A stretch of 64,000 bases of DNA from CAWAHD01 sp963781785 (GCA_963781785.1 CAWAHD010000002.1:4960001-5024000); one strand, 5' to 3'. Shown: positions 31,501 through 40,087, numbered from the stretch's first letter. The notes: generated by a model from the letters alone, not told the origin. Numbers and translations: made by a program.

Positions 31501-32493
31501 TCAGTTCGTCGCGGTCAAGCGGTACACTTTCGCCAGAATCCGCTTCTTCAGGTCCTCGTCCTTCACGTCTTTTGCCAGAGCGTAGAAGCTGTATGGGTAC
31601 TTGACCGTGTGGCTGCTGACGATTTCGCCCATGCGGTGCTTCGCCTGAGCGGCCCAGTAGTCGCGGGTGAGCGGGGTTGGCGCCCCCAGTGGGGCAGGCG
31701 CGACGTTGCCCTCGTCATCACCCGCGCGTGCCTCCCGGACCCACTGCCAGTAGGCCGGAACTCCCTTGCGGGCCAGTTCCTCGTGCCCCATGCGGTGCAA
31801 CTCGACCAGGGCGTGCCCGATCGTCACCACGTGCCCGTCGAACCCGTCGCCCTTCGCCCTCAGGAACTCTTCAAAAACGAAGTGGACGAACTTTTGCTGG
31901 TCGTCGAGGCCCACGAGCGGGTCGGAATCCTGCTCCGCGGCGCCCCTCGTTTTCCCAAAACTCCCGACCATCTTCCGCAGCCCATCGATCCGCTCGGGCG
32001 TCGCGGCCTCGGGCACCGCCCGGAGAGCCTTGAGGCAGGCGACCGCGAAGATGATGTTGTGGCCTTTCCCACGCAGCGTGGCGATGCCGGCGTCGAGGTC
32101 TTCGAGCAGACCCTCGACGAGCTTCGGGTCGGCGGCCTCCTTCGGACGGGGCGCCGCGTAGATCGGGTTCTTCAACAGCCGGGCGTCAAGGTAGGCCAAC
32201 ATCTCTTTCTGCGTGTCGGCGTCGAGCTTCTGTTCGCGGCAGAAGAACACAGACGACATCACGGCGGCAGCGTTGTGCCCGCCGGCGAACGTATTCCTCT
32301 TCTCGGCGACCCGGCTCATGCCGTCGAGCCCCTTGACGATCTCGCGCGGCCCGATCGGGGCGTCTTCCGCCAGCTTCTCGTCATCCGCGGCGGCGCGCCT
32401 GTCGAACAGTGCCTCGGGGCAGAAGGGCAACCCCGCAACGATGAGCCCGGCCTTCAGGAGTTGCCGCCTGACGATCGCGTCTGAACGTGTCAT
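31501..32493 (-). CDS. Exported hypothetical protein with Tat-like leader
   Basis: ATG 32493 is preceded by AGGGGAGG. The N-terminus (RRQLLKAGLIVAGLPFCPEALF) resembles a Tat signal or anchor. The 330-residue product is mostly helical (CLKALRAVPEAAT, FVHFVFEEFLRAKGDG, HRMGEIVSSHTVKYPYSFYALAKDV), giving an alpha-toroid impression, but no enzyme motif is recognised. Similar secreted proteins are frequent in planctomycetes. Confidence 0.7.
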   Translation of the reverse strand: MTRSDAIVRRQLLKAGLIVAGLPFCPEALFDRRAAADDEKLAEDAPIGPREIVKGLDGMSRVAEKRNTFAGGHNAAAVMSSVFFCREQKLDADTQKEMLAYLDARLLKNPIYAAPRPKEAADPKLVEGLLEDLDAGIATLRGKGHNIIFAVACLKALRAVPEAATPERIDGLRKMVGSFGKTRGAAEQDSDPLVGLDDQQKFVHFVFEEFLRAKGDGFDGHVVTIGHALVELHRMGHEELARKGVPAYWQWVREARAGDDEGNVAPAPLGAPTPLTRDYWAAQAKHRMGEIVSSHTVKYPYSFYALAKDVKDEDLKKRILAKVYRLTATN

Positions 32494-33095
32494 GGAACCT
32501 CCCCTTGGGAAAGTGTGTGGCTCGGTTCGGCGAGCGGCCACTGCATCGGACGAACTGGGCCCGCTAGGATTAACGCTGGCGCGTTACACGAGGACGAAGA
32601 ACCTCTCCGACAATCGCTCTTCGATCTATGCCGACGCTGCCTCGGGGAATCGCCTGGACGGTTTCGGGGGAACCGATCAAGATGGCGCGTTCACGATGAT
32701 GATACCTCGCGGGGTCCCGCTCAGGTACCGGTATTCCTTTGATCAAGGCGGGGCCCCGGAAGGACTGGATCCGGTTGGCCAGGCCCCGATCGTGCGGGAG
32801 GTCCCGCTGCTACTCCGCGCCTCCAGCCCGAAGAGACCATGGGCCGTGGAGGGCCAGCCGCCGTTCGAGCCTTAGTGCGGGGTCTGGGCCGAGTCGAAGC
32901 GGAGTTACTTCCCGGATGCTTCGGTCGGTCCGACGACACCGATCGAAAAGCGCTTCGGAAGTAGACACGAGGATCGCCTACAGGTCTGGTGGCTCTCGCC
33001 CGACGATCGAAACTGGCTCCGATTTCCCGATCGGTATCAACACCCGGCACGTTTGGGATCAGCGCACGATTCACGAGGCTGAGTGGAGTTGCGAG
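32494..33095. other. Intergenic region without a supported gene
   Basis: About 600 bp between divergent genes. A plus-strand open stretch ending at 32875 contains DGAFTMMIPRGVPLRYRYSF, which might be a remnant of a beta-rich domain, but it has no credible start. Nothing else is visible. Confidence 0.4.
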
Positions 33096-33767
33096 ATGCC
33101 TGGAACGCTCGACAAATTCACCGTCATTCAGCGACTCGCCGATCTCGACCGAAGAGATCCTCAGCGGAAGGTATTCGGTGCGAAGGTACATGACTACAGG
33201 TTACGCCCGACCGTCCCGATCTCTGTGATCGAGTCGTTCGAGAAACAGTATGGTATCTCTCTACCTCACGACTACCGATCATTCATCACCGAGATCGGCG
33301 ATGGCGGGGCTGGTCCGTTTTACGGACTCTTGCCATTCGGGAAAGACGACACCGATTGCGACTGGCACAGCAGCAGTCTTGTCGGTGACCTGTCGAAGCC
33401 GTTCCCACACACGGGAGCTTGGAATCTACCAGCGTCGTTTTGGAGCTGCCTACCCGACCCATCCCCCGACACGCCTCTCGAAGAGGAAGACAGGCTGATG
33501 AACGCCTGGGACAGGGAGTTGGAGGCACACTACTGGAACCCGACGATCATGAACGGAGCGATCCCCATCTGCCATCAAGGGTGTGCGCTCAGGCAGTGGC
33601 TCGTGGTCCACGGAGAGCAAACGGGATTCGTCTGGAATGATCTCCGGGCAGACAGCCGTGGCATCGCCCCTGTCCTTGACCAGTCTGGCAATCCGGTTAA
33701 GTTCACCGACTGGTACATGGAGTGGTTGGAGGATTCGTTGCAGAAGGTAGGCGAATCGCAATGCTAG
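33096..33767 (+). CDS. SMI1/KNR4 family protein
   Basis: The 223-residue product contains ISVIESFEKQYGISLPHDYR and FITEIGDGGAGPFYGLLPF, the signature of the SMI1/KNR4 (SUKH) superfamily. The later part includes ICHQGCALRQWLVVHGEQTGFVW. SUKH proteins are common immunity proteins against polymorphic toxins, though many standalone members have no known partner. The start at ATG 33096 follows GGAGTT. No toxin gene is adjacent. Confidence 0.82.
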   Translation: MPGTLDKFTVIQRLADLDRRDPQRKVFGAKVHDYRLRPTVPISVIESFEKQYGISLPHDYRSFITEIGDGGAGPFYGLLPFGKDDTDCDWHSSSLVGDLSKPFPHTGAWNLPASFWSCLPDPSPDTPLEEEDRLMNAWDRELEAHYWNPTIMNGAIPICHQGCALRQWLVVHGEQTGFVWNDLRADSRGIAPVLDQSGNPVKFTDWYMEWLEDSLQKVGESQC

Positions 33768-33857
33768 ACCGTCATCGTTTCTTTGCAACGAACCTGAACA
33801 CCACCCAGTGACAATCCATGACGTTCAGCGTCGTTGGCGAAAAAGGAGCCCCGCCTC

Positions 33858-34091
33858 ATGGGTGACATTCCTCGACAATGGCTCATCCCGCCCGACGCCG
33901 AGGCAGCCCCCGACTCCGTGGAGATGGTGAGAGCTTGGATTGTCGATGGAGGTTTACAGTGCAGCCTGGAGATGAGCGTGTGGGAGTTCGTCGCTTCTAC
34001 CCCGTCCCAAGAGCGACGACAAGGACCGGGGACCCCGCCTTGGATGCGGCCTCCGTCTTGCTCGTCGATTCCAGAGCGACGGCTCGCTTGA
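33858..34091 (+). pseudogene. Truncated DUF5076-like protein
   Basis: AAGGAG precedes ATG 33858. The first 45 residues (LIPPDAEAAPDSVEMVRAWI, VDGGLQCSLEMSVWE) match the front of DUF5076 proteins. After that the expected WGxLLVDxARHVA helix is absent and the reading runs through the 3' end of the opposite-strand zinc protein. Either a fusion deletion or a frameshift is likely. Confidence 0.5.
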
Positions 34092-34203
34092 TCGCGCACT
34101 GAGGATGAATGCCCGCCAGCGAATAAACGGGGTGACGGCAGACTGGACAGCGTTTCCGCTCGGGATCAAAGATCGGGGTGTGGCGGTACTTGGGAAACAT
34201 CAT
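33997..34203 (-). CDS. Small zinc-ribbon-like protein
   Basis: The product starts MMFPKYRHTPIFDPERKRCP and has CPVC followed by VYSLAGIHPQCA, a CxxC/HxxC zinc-binding arrangement seen in small planctomycete proteins. The C-terminus is Lys/Ala-rich, then hydrophobic. Its end overlaps the truncated DUF5076 gene on the other strand, so the tail may be altered. GTG 34224 is an alternative start. Confidence 0.5.
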   Translation of the reverse strand: MMFPKYRHTPIFDPERKRCPVCRHPVYSLAGIHPQCAIKRAVALESTSKTEAASKAGSPVLVVALGTG

Positions 34204-34361
34204 GGGCACCTGATGTGTGAGCACGCTGGTGGGAGCTTGGGTGAATGAGCGCAGGCGGTCTTACCGCATGACGGGATCGGGGAGCAGCCATCGAAGACAA
34301 GGGGGCTTCTCTCTCTGGCTACTCTGTCGAATCCCGAACAGGGTTATTCGTTGGTGGACGA

Positions 34362-34655
34362 TCAATCCCGACGACCAGTACCACCAGTGAAGCCGGTGGT
34401 ACGGGCGACCGGAACCTTGGCTTCACTCACCATGAGCCGCCGCCCCTCGTGTTCGTGGTCATTGAGTCCCTGGATCGCAGCCTCAGCCTGGGCGTCGGTG
34501 CTCATTTCGACAAAACCGAACCCCTTGCTGCGCCCCATATCTCGGTCCTGGATGACCCGGGCGCTCTGCACGGTGCCGAACGCCGCGAACCACTCTTGCA
34601 GATCCGATGAGGATACCGAGTAGGTCAGGTTACCAACGTACAATTTCTTTCCCAC
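34362..34655 (-). CDS. RNA-recognition-motif (RRM) RNA-binding protein 1
   Basis: The 97-residue protein is a single RRM: RNP2 LYVGNL at residues 5-10, RNP1 KGFGFVEM near 45-52, and SEAKVPV before a Gly/Thr/Arg tail. Bacterial RRM proteins of this size occur in cyanobacteria and planctomycetes and are often cold- or stress-induced. GTG 34655 is chosen because the RRM starts there and the upstream leader is shared, as nucleotide sequence, with the second RRM gene. An upstream start would give a leader peptide lacking conservation. Confidence 0.85.
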   Translation of the reverse strand: MGKKLYVGNLTYSVSSSDLQEWFAAFGTVQSARVIQDRDMGRSKGFGFVEMSTDAQAEAAIQGLNDHEHEGRRLMVSEAKVPVARTTGFTGGTGRRD

Positions 34656-34680
34656 GAGATTCTCTTTCTGGCAAAGCCTT

Positions 34681-34720
34681 TCGACCCTTTGAATACTTTC
34701 TGGGTCGATGAGAAAGGGGC
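34681..34720 (-). promoter_or_regulatory. Conserved 5' leader hairpin of RRM gene 1
   Basis: On the minus strand, GCCCCTTTCT is followed by TCGACCC, a 14-nt loop with GAAAG, then GGGTCGA, 26 nt before the GTG start. The same arrangement occurs before RRM gene 2 at 44432-44470. Likely a cis-acting RNA element, possibly for autoregulation. Confidence 0.55.
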
Positions 34721-35108
34721 ACACAAAGGAGCCCAGGAGGTGGGAGAGGCGAGAGGGCGAAGCAGAAAGCGATTCGATGAGAACGCAAGGGGCTCGCTCA
34801 GTCGTCAGACCAATCTATTGAAGTATAACTGATTTGAATACAAAAAGAAATGACTCAGAGGGCGAAGTTCTCGGACTGGCATGAAGAGGTTTGCTTTTCC
34901 TGACTTTCGTGGTGAGGCGAAGGTGTGCCTCCCGCGCCGGTGCCTGATCTTCCACGCCCGCTGACACGTGGGCAACAATTCTGCAAACATGGGAAGGCAA
35001 CTCATTGCATTTACAAAATTTTCAGGATATTTTGATGACTTGAGATAACTTGTTGAAGCTCGACATCGCATGAGAGTCATGCATGCCCCCAACCCGAGGA
35101 ACCGCAGG
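34721..35108. other. Upstream region of RRM gene 1
   Basis: Contains TTGGTCTGACGAC on the minus strand near 34800, also present upstream of RRM gene 2 near 44550, so it is probably part of a shared promoter or operator. The rest is AT-rich in places (34810-34850) with no supported gene. Confidence 0.4.
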
Positions 35109-35231
35109 ATGACCACAGCCGTCGTTACCAAGCAACAGAAGGACCTGAAGAACTGGCTCAAGCTCCGCACCAAGCGTGCCGCCGCCGTCGCCGCCAAGCC
35201 CCCCAAGCACGGCAAGAAGTCCAGCACGTAA
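35109..35231 (+). CDS. Small basic protein (40 residues)
   Basis: GAGGA lies 9 bp before ATG 35109. The product MTTAVVTKQQKDLKNWLKLR continues with a Lys/Ala/Pro-rich tail ending KKSST. High positive charge suggests nucleic-acid or ribosome association. A stem-loop follows at 35277-35313. Confidence 0.5.
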   Translation: MTTAVVTKQQKDLKNWLKLRTKRAAAVAAKPPKHGKKSST

Positions 35232-35276
35232 ACCCCCGCATGAAGCCGTCTGGCTAGAGGGCGGTGCTTTCCCTTG

Positions 35277-35313
35277 CCTTGGCAGATGGCTAAGGGTGGC
35301 TCATCTGCCAAGG
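35277..35313. terminator. Stem-loop after the small basic gene
   Basis: The 12-nt arms CCTTGGCAGATG and CATCTGCCAAGG enclose a 13-nt loop. No T-tract follows on either strand. Position between convergent genes fits a terminator. Confidence 0.5.
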
Positions 35314-35406
35314 GAGAAGCTCGGGGAGAATGTATCCACATTTTCCTCGGGCGCTATCAAAAGGTGAACCAATCGGTCGCTCAGTCCCGCTTGCTGTCAG
35401 GACGGG

Positions 35407-35748
35407 TCAACGGATCACGCCATCGACGATGTTGGCAAGCTGATAGCCGATTTCGGTAAGGTAATAGAAGTTCTGCTTGCCCTGGCGGCGACGATCGACG
35501 ATTCCCCCATGCCGCAACAGTGCCAGGTGGTGGCTCACCGCTGGCTGGCTCATGTTAAACTGGCCGCACAGCCCCCCGACATGGTGCTCTCGCTCGGAGA
35601 GCAGGGTGATGACCTGGAGTCGGGTCGGGTCGCTGACTTGCTTGAGCAGATTCGCTGCCCGCTGAAAGGTCTTGGTGCGCAGCGCGGTCGCGTTCATAGC
35701 CAGTGCAGACTTCGTCGCCTTCTTCATCTTGAGGGTTGCCGTTGCCAT
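35407..35748 (-). CDS. ArsR/SmtB family transcriptional regulator
   Basis: The 113-residue winged-helix protein has LLKQVSDPTRLQVITLLSER, a recognition helix MSQPAVSHHLALLRHGGIV and a wing RRQGKQNFYYLT. Metal-sensor cysteine pairs (ELCVCD-type) are not present; the only cysteine is in GLCGQF, so a non-metal signal is likely. ATG 35748 is preferred for its GGAG site; TTG 35763 is possible. Confidence 0.88.
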   Translation of the reverse strand: MATATLKMKKATKSALAMNATALRTKTFQRAANLLKQVSDPTRLQVITLLSEREHHVGGLCGQFNMSQPAVSHHLALLRHGGIVDRRRQGKQNFYYLTEIGYQLANIVDGVIR

Positions 35749-36118
35749 CGAATTTGTCTCCAAAGGAGTGTGATGGGCGGGAGGCAGAGCAATACGTCAC
35801 TCTGTCGGCCCGGGGGCGTTGAGACCAGATGCTATGTCGGAGGAAGAGACGAGGGGCGGATCGTTCAGATCACCGGCACCAGGCGATTCAGCATCTTTGT
35901 GCCAACGGTCTCCCCGCCAGCCTGTCTCTTGCCTTGCCTATTATACTATTTTAATGGTCTGATATCGTCAACTTAAAAGTCTTTGCATTTACTGAGATTT
36001 CGCTTCGAGCAGTCCCGTTCTGAGTCTGCTCACATTTGCTGCTCTGTTTCGATGTTGAGGGCTTCGAGGACACACGGTTGACGAGCCGGGGCTGGTGCGA
36101 CGGCAACCGTTCTGTGCT
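35749..36118. other. AT-rich upstream region of the ArsR gene
   Basis: The 370 bp include an AT-rich core (35935-35995) with the candidate promoter described at 35940-35971. No gene is visible. Confidence 0.4.
35940..35971 (-). promoter_or_regulatory. Candidate sigma-70-type promoter for the ArsR gene
   Basis: On the minus strand TTGACG is followed after 20 nt by TATAAT, or after 17 nt by TAGTAT. It is the most AT-rich stretch of the neighbourhood and faces the ArsR gene about 190 nt away. Confidence 0.35.
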
Positions 36119-37117
36119 TCACGGGAAGAAGCCATTCAAGAAGTTCGCCAGTGACCCGTCGTAGACCGCTTCGGCAAGGAACTCCGTCCCCTGCTGGTTG
36201 CCCCAGCTATAGGTGATGATCGTCTTGCCTCGGAACTCGCACAGGTCCACGTCCGAGTTGTTCAGGTCCACCGCTCCGGTGATCTTCGCCCGCTGGTCTG
36301 CGGTGAGTTTCGGGTTGGCGATCAGCTTGTCTTCAGGTGACGCTTTCAAGACTGGGTTGAGCGGGCTCGACTCCCAACGAATCAGGTCTCGGGACCGAAC
36401 GACGTAGGTTTGATAGATCGGACCAGGGCGGGCTTCCAGATAAGTCATGTAGAACCAGCCGTTGACGAATCGCAGCGCCGGGCACGCTGAGTACCGCTCT
36501 TTGGTGTAGACGCACTCCTTCGGCAGCAGGCTCCAGGCAAGCAGGTTCTCCGACTCGGCGAATCGCATCGTAAACGGGACGCCGACTACCTCCGGAGGCT
36601 TGCCGACTTCGATCGCCATGATATAACGGTTTCCCGCTTTGGAGACCGAGGTATTGAACAGCCCCCACCGAGGCAGCTTCAGTGCTTGGCGCTGCTGCCA
36701 GTGCTCCAGGTCATTTGATCGGAACACGAAGATGTTCTCGCCGTCCCAGTTGTCCACGCCGAACACCCACATCGTCCCCTCTTCGGTGTAGGCGCAACCC
36801 AGGTCGAAAGTCTGAGCAAATGCGGCGGTTGCCTTGCCGGTCTCGACGTCAATGAAGTGGAAATAGGAGTCGCCAGTCTTGTTGGCTTGGTAGCCAGGGC
36901 GAACGTACTCAAAGCGGTAAAGCCGATCACGGAACACAACGGGGGTGGTCTCCACCATGTCGAGATCGAGGGTGCCGAGCTTGCGAATCTTGGGCCTGGC
37001 AGGCTCATCGGCGTGGGCGTTCGGGACTAGAGAAATAATGAGAATCGAAATAAGAGCAATGCTGTATGCCCAGGGGCCCAAGGGAGACAATCGTCGTGCT
37101 GAGTTCATGGTTGCCAT
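36119..37117 (-). CDS. Secreted five-bladed beta-propeller protein (glycosidase-like)
   Basis: The 332-residue protein has a signal peptide (IALISILIISLVPNAHA). Repeated blade motifs resemble GH43/GH32/GH62-type propellers: FEYVRPGYQANKTGDSYFHF, SNDLEHWQQRQ, YMTYLEARPGP and RSRDLIRWESSP. Acidic residues suited to catalysis are present (near VETTPVVF and DVDLCEF), but I cannot assign a family. It probably acts on polysaccharides outside the cytoplasm. Confidence 0.7.
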   Translation of the reverse strand: MATMNSARRLSPLGPWAYSIALISILIISLVPNAHADEPARPKIRKLGTLDLDMVETTPVVFRDRLYRFEYVRPGYQANKTGDSYFHFIDVETGKATAAFAQTFDLGCAYTEEGTMWVFGVDNWDGENIFVFRSNDLEHWQQRQALKLPRWGLFNTSVSKAGNRYIMAIEVGKPPEVVGVPFTMRFAESENLLAWSLLPKECVYTKERYSACPALRFVNGWFYMTYLEARPGPIYQTYVVRSRDLIRWESSPLNPVLKASPEDKLIANPKLTADQRAKITGAVDLNNSDVDLCEFRGKTIITYSWGNQQGTEFLAEAVYDGSLANFLNGFFP

Positions 37118-37315
37118 CCGTTTGAATTCACGTTGCTTGAAAGGTCAGGTCGCCGTGCCCTTCTGTGCGCAATCCTCCCTCCGTCAATCCGATTCGAGCC
37201 GCTCGGCGACCATGACTTCCGAGCAAACCTCGAAAGCGACCACCTCGATTAGCCGCGATACAGCGTTACGACCGATTGCTCAGAAGGTAAGCCACCCATT
37301 CTATGAAGAGCCGCT

Positions 37316-37867
37316 TCAGGATTCATGCGCCCTGGACAGGTAGCTCGGAGGAACAGCATCAGTCAGCCAGACTCCATTCGCCGACAACAGGAACTTCTGA
37401 CCCTCCCGATGCATCCTGCCGGCATCGACTTCGAGTATGACCGGCTTGCCCCGGCGGGAACCGACCTTGCGTGCCGTCTCCACATCCTTCGAGAGATGGA
37501 CATGGTGCCGCTTGCCCCGGACCAGCCCGTCTTCCAAGATCGACGACAAGAACCGCTCAACCGTCCCGTGGTAGAGCGTCTCGGGCGGCTCCCGCTCTTC
37601 CAGTTGCAGGTCCACCGCGACGCTGTGTCCCTGGTTGGCACGGATCAGTTCACCCGACACGTCCAAGGCAAACCGCTGCTTGTCATTCGTCTCGACGCAC
37701 TCCACCAGTTCGTCATAGGCGATGGGAAAACCGTTCCTAAGGGCGGCAGCGAGCAGATCGTCCACCGGCACCCACCCGCCTGGTTGAAGCTTCAGTCCCA
37801 GCCCTTGGGGGGCGTGCCGCAGGTACTTTGCCAGATACTTGCTGAGTCTTACTGCTCTCGGTTGCAT
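37316..37867 (-). CDS. kptA: RNA 2'-phosphotransferase (KptA/Tpt1 family)
   Basis: KptA/Tpt1 removes an internal RNA 2'-phosphate to NAD+, releasing ADP-ribose 1'',2''-cyclic phosphate. The 183-residue protein has RLSKYLAKYLRHAPQGLGL, IRANQGHSVAVDL, LYHGTVERFL and the loop RGKRHHVHLSKDVETA, the usual catalytic Arg/His set. Bacteria lack the fungal-type splicing that yields 2'-phosphate junctions, so a repair or defence substrate is likely. Confidence 0.92.
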   Translation of the reverse strand: MQPRAVRLSKYLAKYLRHAPQGLGLKLQPGGWVPVDDLLAAALRNGFPIAYDELVECVETNDKQRFALDVSGELIRANQGHSVAVDLQLEEREPPETLYHGTVERFLSSILEDGLVRGKRHHVHLSKDVETARKVGSRRGKPVILEVDAGRMHREGQKFLLSANGVWLTDAVPPSYLSRAHES

Positions 37868-38084
37868 GAGAGTGACTTTCCAGGATTGGGTCGGGCTCGG
37901 GCATCTGCCAACAACATGGGCATCCCATTACTGATTCTCGACTGCGCACCCCCATCGTCCCTTGGTCGGGGATCGCCCCCATTGTCTCAAACTCGTTGAT
38001 CGTTGACGACGACTGCTTGAAGGCAGGAGAATCGAGGAAAAGCCTGGGGTGTCGAACCTTGCAGTCCGTTCGCGGAGCGATTCA

Positions 38085-38345
38085 ATGAAACCCATCGACT
38101 GGGACATTCGGCGTGCGGGTCGCCGGTGGTCGCATGAAGAGTTCGACCAACGGATGTACCAAGCACCCGAGAAGATCGAGTTCGTGAATGGGATTTTCGC
38201 CAGCGAGCGTGGGCGGCTCACCGTGTTGGGAATGCTATTGGAGAACCTCGGCATCGACAGAGTGGTCCGTTTCGGAAGGCTCGAAGATTGGAAGGCTGCA
38301 ATCGCAGACGTGGAGCAGAGGCAAGGTTCTGGGAAACAGCCCTGA
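38085..38345 (+). CDS. 86-residue hypothetical protein, copy 1
   Basis: The product starts MKPIDWDIRRAGRRWSHEEF and includes IEFVNGIFASERGRL and LGMLLENLGIDRVVRFG. It is a small planctomycete family without known function. GGAG lies 7 bp before ATG 38085. A close paralogue is at 43049-43309, sharing also the ribosome-binding context (CCGTTCGYGGAGC). Confidence 0.7.
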   Translation: MKPIDWDIRRAGRRWSHEEFDQRMYQAPEKIEFVNGIFASERGRLTVLGMLLENLGIDRVVRFGRLEDWKAAIADVEQRQGSGKQP

Positions 38346-38492
38346 TCGGAGAGTTGATCAGACTATCGGCATGGGTTGTTTTCTTTCCGGTGATGGCTGC
38401 GATCATCGGAACCGTTGTCGGCAGAATTCCCTCACCGGAGTTCATGACTTGCTGAAGTTGTAGGCAATTTCACCCAGATGGGGAGGGAGTCC

Positions 38493-38711
38493 TTGCGATT
38501 ATTTGTCTTCGGCTGGCTCTTCGTTTTTCCGCTGGCATGTGGGGTTGCGGTGCTTTCGTTCAGCGTCATGCAAACCATGTCGGGAAGGTACCTGGGAACT
38601 GACTTCAATCCGTTCACATTCGCTCTGGCTCTGCTCCTTTTCTCATTCACTGGCTGGGTGACCTTTCGCTATCTTGAGAAGAGGGCGAGCCGGCGCAAGA
38701 GGCGGCTCTAA
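38493..38711 (+). CDS. Small two-helix membrane protein
   Basis: Two transmembrane helices (LFVFGWLFVFPLACGVAVLS and FALALLLFSFTGWVTF) precede a basic tail (KRASRRKRRL). TTG 38493 has a GGGAGGGAG site; ATG 38478 is the alternative start. No family recognised. Confidence 0.5.
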   Translation: MRLFVFGWLFVFPLACGVAVLSFSVMQTMSGRYLGTDFNPFTFALALLLFSFTGWVTFRYLEKRASRRKRRL

Positions 38712-38792
38712 TCATTTGATATTGTGGTCAATTACACCCGGTCCATGGACACTGAACCGTCGAGAAGATTTCCGTTCAGGGGGGCAAATCCG

Positions 38793-39059
38793 ATGCGACA
38801 AGGCTTTTTAGCATTCCTTCTGACATTGCTGGGCTTCCTGCTGGGCGGCTGCGTAGGTGGAGTAATCGGAGACAGAATGGACGCAGCAACGGCTCGGCAG
38901 TTCGAAGCCGAGGGAGAGATAGCCGATTTCCTGCCGGTCGTAACCTTCCTGTCCGCTTACATAGGGGCGGCGGTCGGCATGCTCACTGCCCTCGTTATCT
39001 CCTTACTGGTCCTCGGGAGCAGGACGAAGAAGCCACGTATGCCGTCTGAGTTCGAGTGA
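38793..39059 (+). CDS. Small Gly-rich membrane protein, duplicated (copy 1)
   Basis: The 88-residue product has a first helix with a lipobox-like LLGGC (GFLLGGCVGGVIGDRMDAAT) and a second helix (AAVGMLTALVISLLVLGS) with a basic tail. Copy 2 (49013-49279) is almost identical from residue 14 on, at DNA level too, which points to recent duplication or gene conversion. ATG 38793 follows AGGGGGGC. Confidence 0.7.
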   Translation: MRQGFLAFLLTLLGFLLGGCVGGVIGDRMDAATARQFEAEGEIADFLPVVTFLSAYIGAAVGMLTALVISLLVLGSRTKKPRMPSEFE

Positions 39060-39170
39060 CACCCGCAGTCCGCTGGCCTGTGCGTTTTGACGTTGTAGAC
39101 AAATATGCCCCGGACGCTGCACAAGAAACCCATGCCTTGAAAATAACAGCTCTGCAAGGAAATCGAGCCG

Positions 39171-39647
39171 ATGTCGAATAAGATTGGTACCGACAGGCTG
39201 AGGGAGATGAGGTTCCTTCGGTTTTCGACAGAGGACATGCTCGACATGCTCTTGGCCCGTTACAGAGACCACGTTACGAACATCGATCGCAACGGAATCG
39301 ATATGCCGCTGGCGGTCCCGAAGATTCAGGGTGAAGTCCCTCTCGCCAGAGTGCGCACGACCGATGGTCGGGGGATCATCTTTACGACGGTGCGGGTCAT
39401 CTGCGGAACCGAACAGTTCCTTGACTACAAGGACATACTGGACTGCCGCTGGATGAGCGATTCATTTTCCAAAGATCTGAAAGAGATCCGCCGGATGAAG
39501 GAAGAACACTTCGATCGGCTGATATTGAAACGGGGCGACGGTTCAACCCTCGTTCTCGATCACTTGGATCAAGCAGTATTCCCACTGCTAAGATTTCTCG
39601 AGTGGCAAGTGCTAAAAACAGAAGCGAAACGGAAGGGCATCATATAA
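39171..39647 (+). CDS. Hypothetical protein (158 residues)
   Basis: A soluble alpha/beta protein (FLRFSTEDMLDMLLARYRDH, IIFTTVRVICGTEQFLDYKD, LILKRGDGSTLVLDHLDQAV). No family is recognised. It lies in the about 680-bp segment (39081-39763) that is present in the first copy of the duplication and absent from the second. Confidence 0.6.
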   Translation: MSNKIGTDRLREMRFLRFSTEDMLDMLLARYRDHVTNIDRNGIDMPLAVPKIQGEVPLARVRTTDGRGIIFTTVRVICGTEQFLDYKDILDCRWMSDSFSKDLKEIRRMKEEHFDRLILKRGDGSTLVLDHLDQAVFPLLRFLEWQVLKTEAKRKGII

Positions 39648-39772
39648 TTTCTGATTATTGACTGTGTGGTCATCAAGTGTTTGGGACGATGGAACCATCA
39701 GGGAAGAGCCCAGACGAGGCTGAGAGAGCCAGCTCGCCCTATTGCATAAAGGAATTGTGAGCGCACGGAACA

Positions 39773-40024
39773 TCATTTGCCCGAGAACAGCATCCATCCC
39801 AGCCGCCCAAAATAGATCAGCCCTAAACCCAGGAAGAAGAGCGGGAACCCCAGCCGCAAACTGCGGCTCTCCCAGGTGGGTCAAGTCCCGCAGAGCCGTT
39901 GAACGACTGGCTTGCCGGCGCCGCCCACGATGCCTCGTTTCAATCCCCATAGCTTGATGCCGCCAAGCAGCGTGAACGTCACGCCGACCGCTGCAAGGGG
40001 GAACCAATCAGCGAAAGGGATCAT
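39773..40024 (-). CDS. Candidate small membrane selenoprotein (in-frame TGA), copy 1
   Basis: From ATG 40024 the reading MIPFADWFPLAAVGVTFTLL (first helix) runs to RLCGT, then TGA at 39881-39883. It continues in frame for 35 codons as PTWESRSLRLGF and a second helix (FFLGLGLIYFGRLGWMLF) to TGA 39773. If TGA is read as selenocysteine the protein has 83 residues with a CxxU motif. A perfect hairpin with a G-first loop follows 12 nt after the TGA. If TGA is a true stop, a 47-residue one-helix protein is left. The size and two helices also recall Imm17-type immunity proteins. Confidence 0.55.
39852..39868 (-). promoter_or_regulatory. Hairpin after in-frame TGA, bacterial SECIS candidate (copy 1)
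   Basis: On the minus strand AGCCGCA-GTT-TGCGGCT is a perfect 7-bp stem. Its loop starts with G and lies 19 nt after the TGA, inside the 16-37 nt window described for bacterial SECIS elements. The hairpin is also coding. Confidence 0.45.
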
Positions 40025-40087
40025 GTGGTTTGACTCCGATGCCAAACGATGCAAGACGAAGGCGTCTTGTGGTCCTCGGCAGATCGC

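Noticed and set aside
32213..32875. 220-residue plus-strand open frame partly antisense to 31501-32493
   Set aside because: Its first two thirds are antisense to a better supported gene. Only the end (near 32690) looks protein-like.
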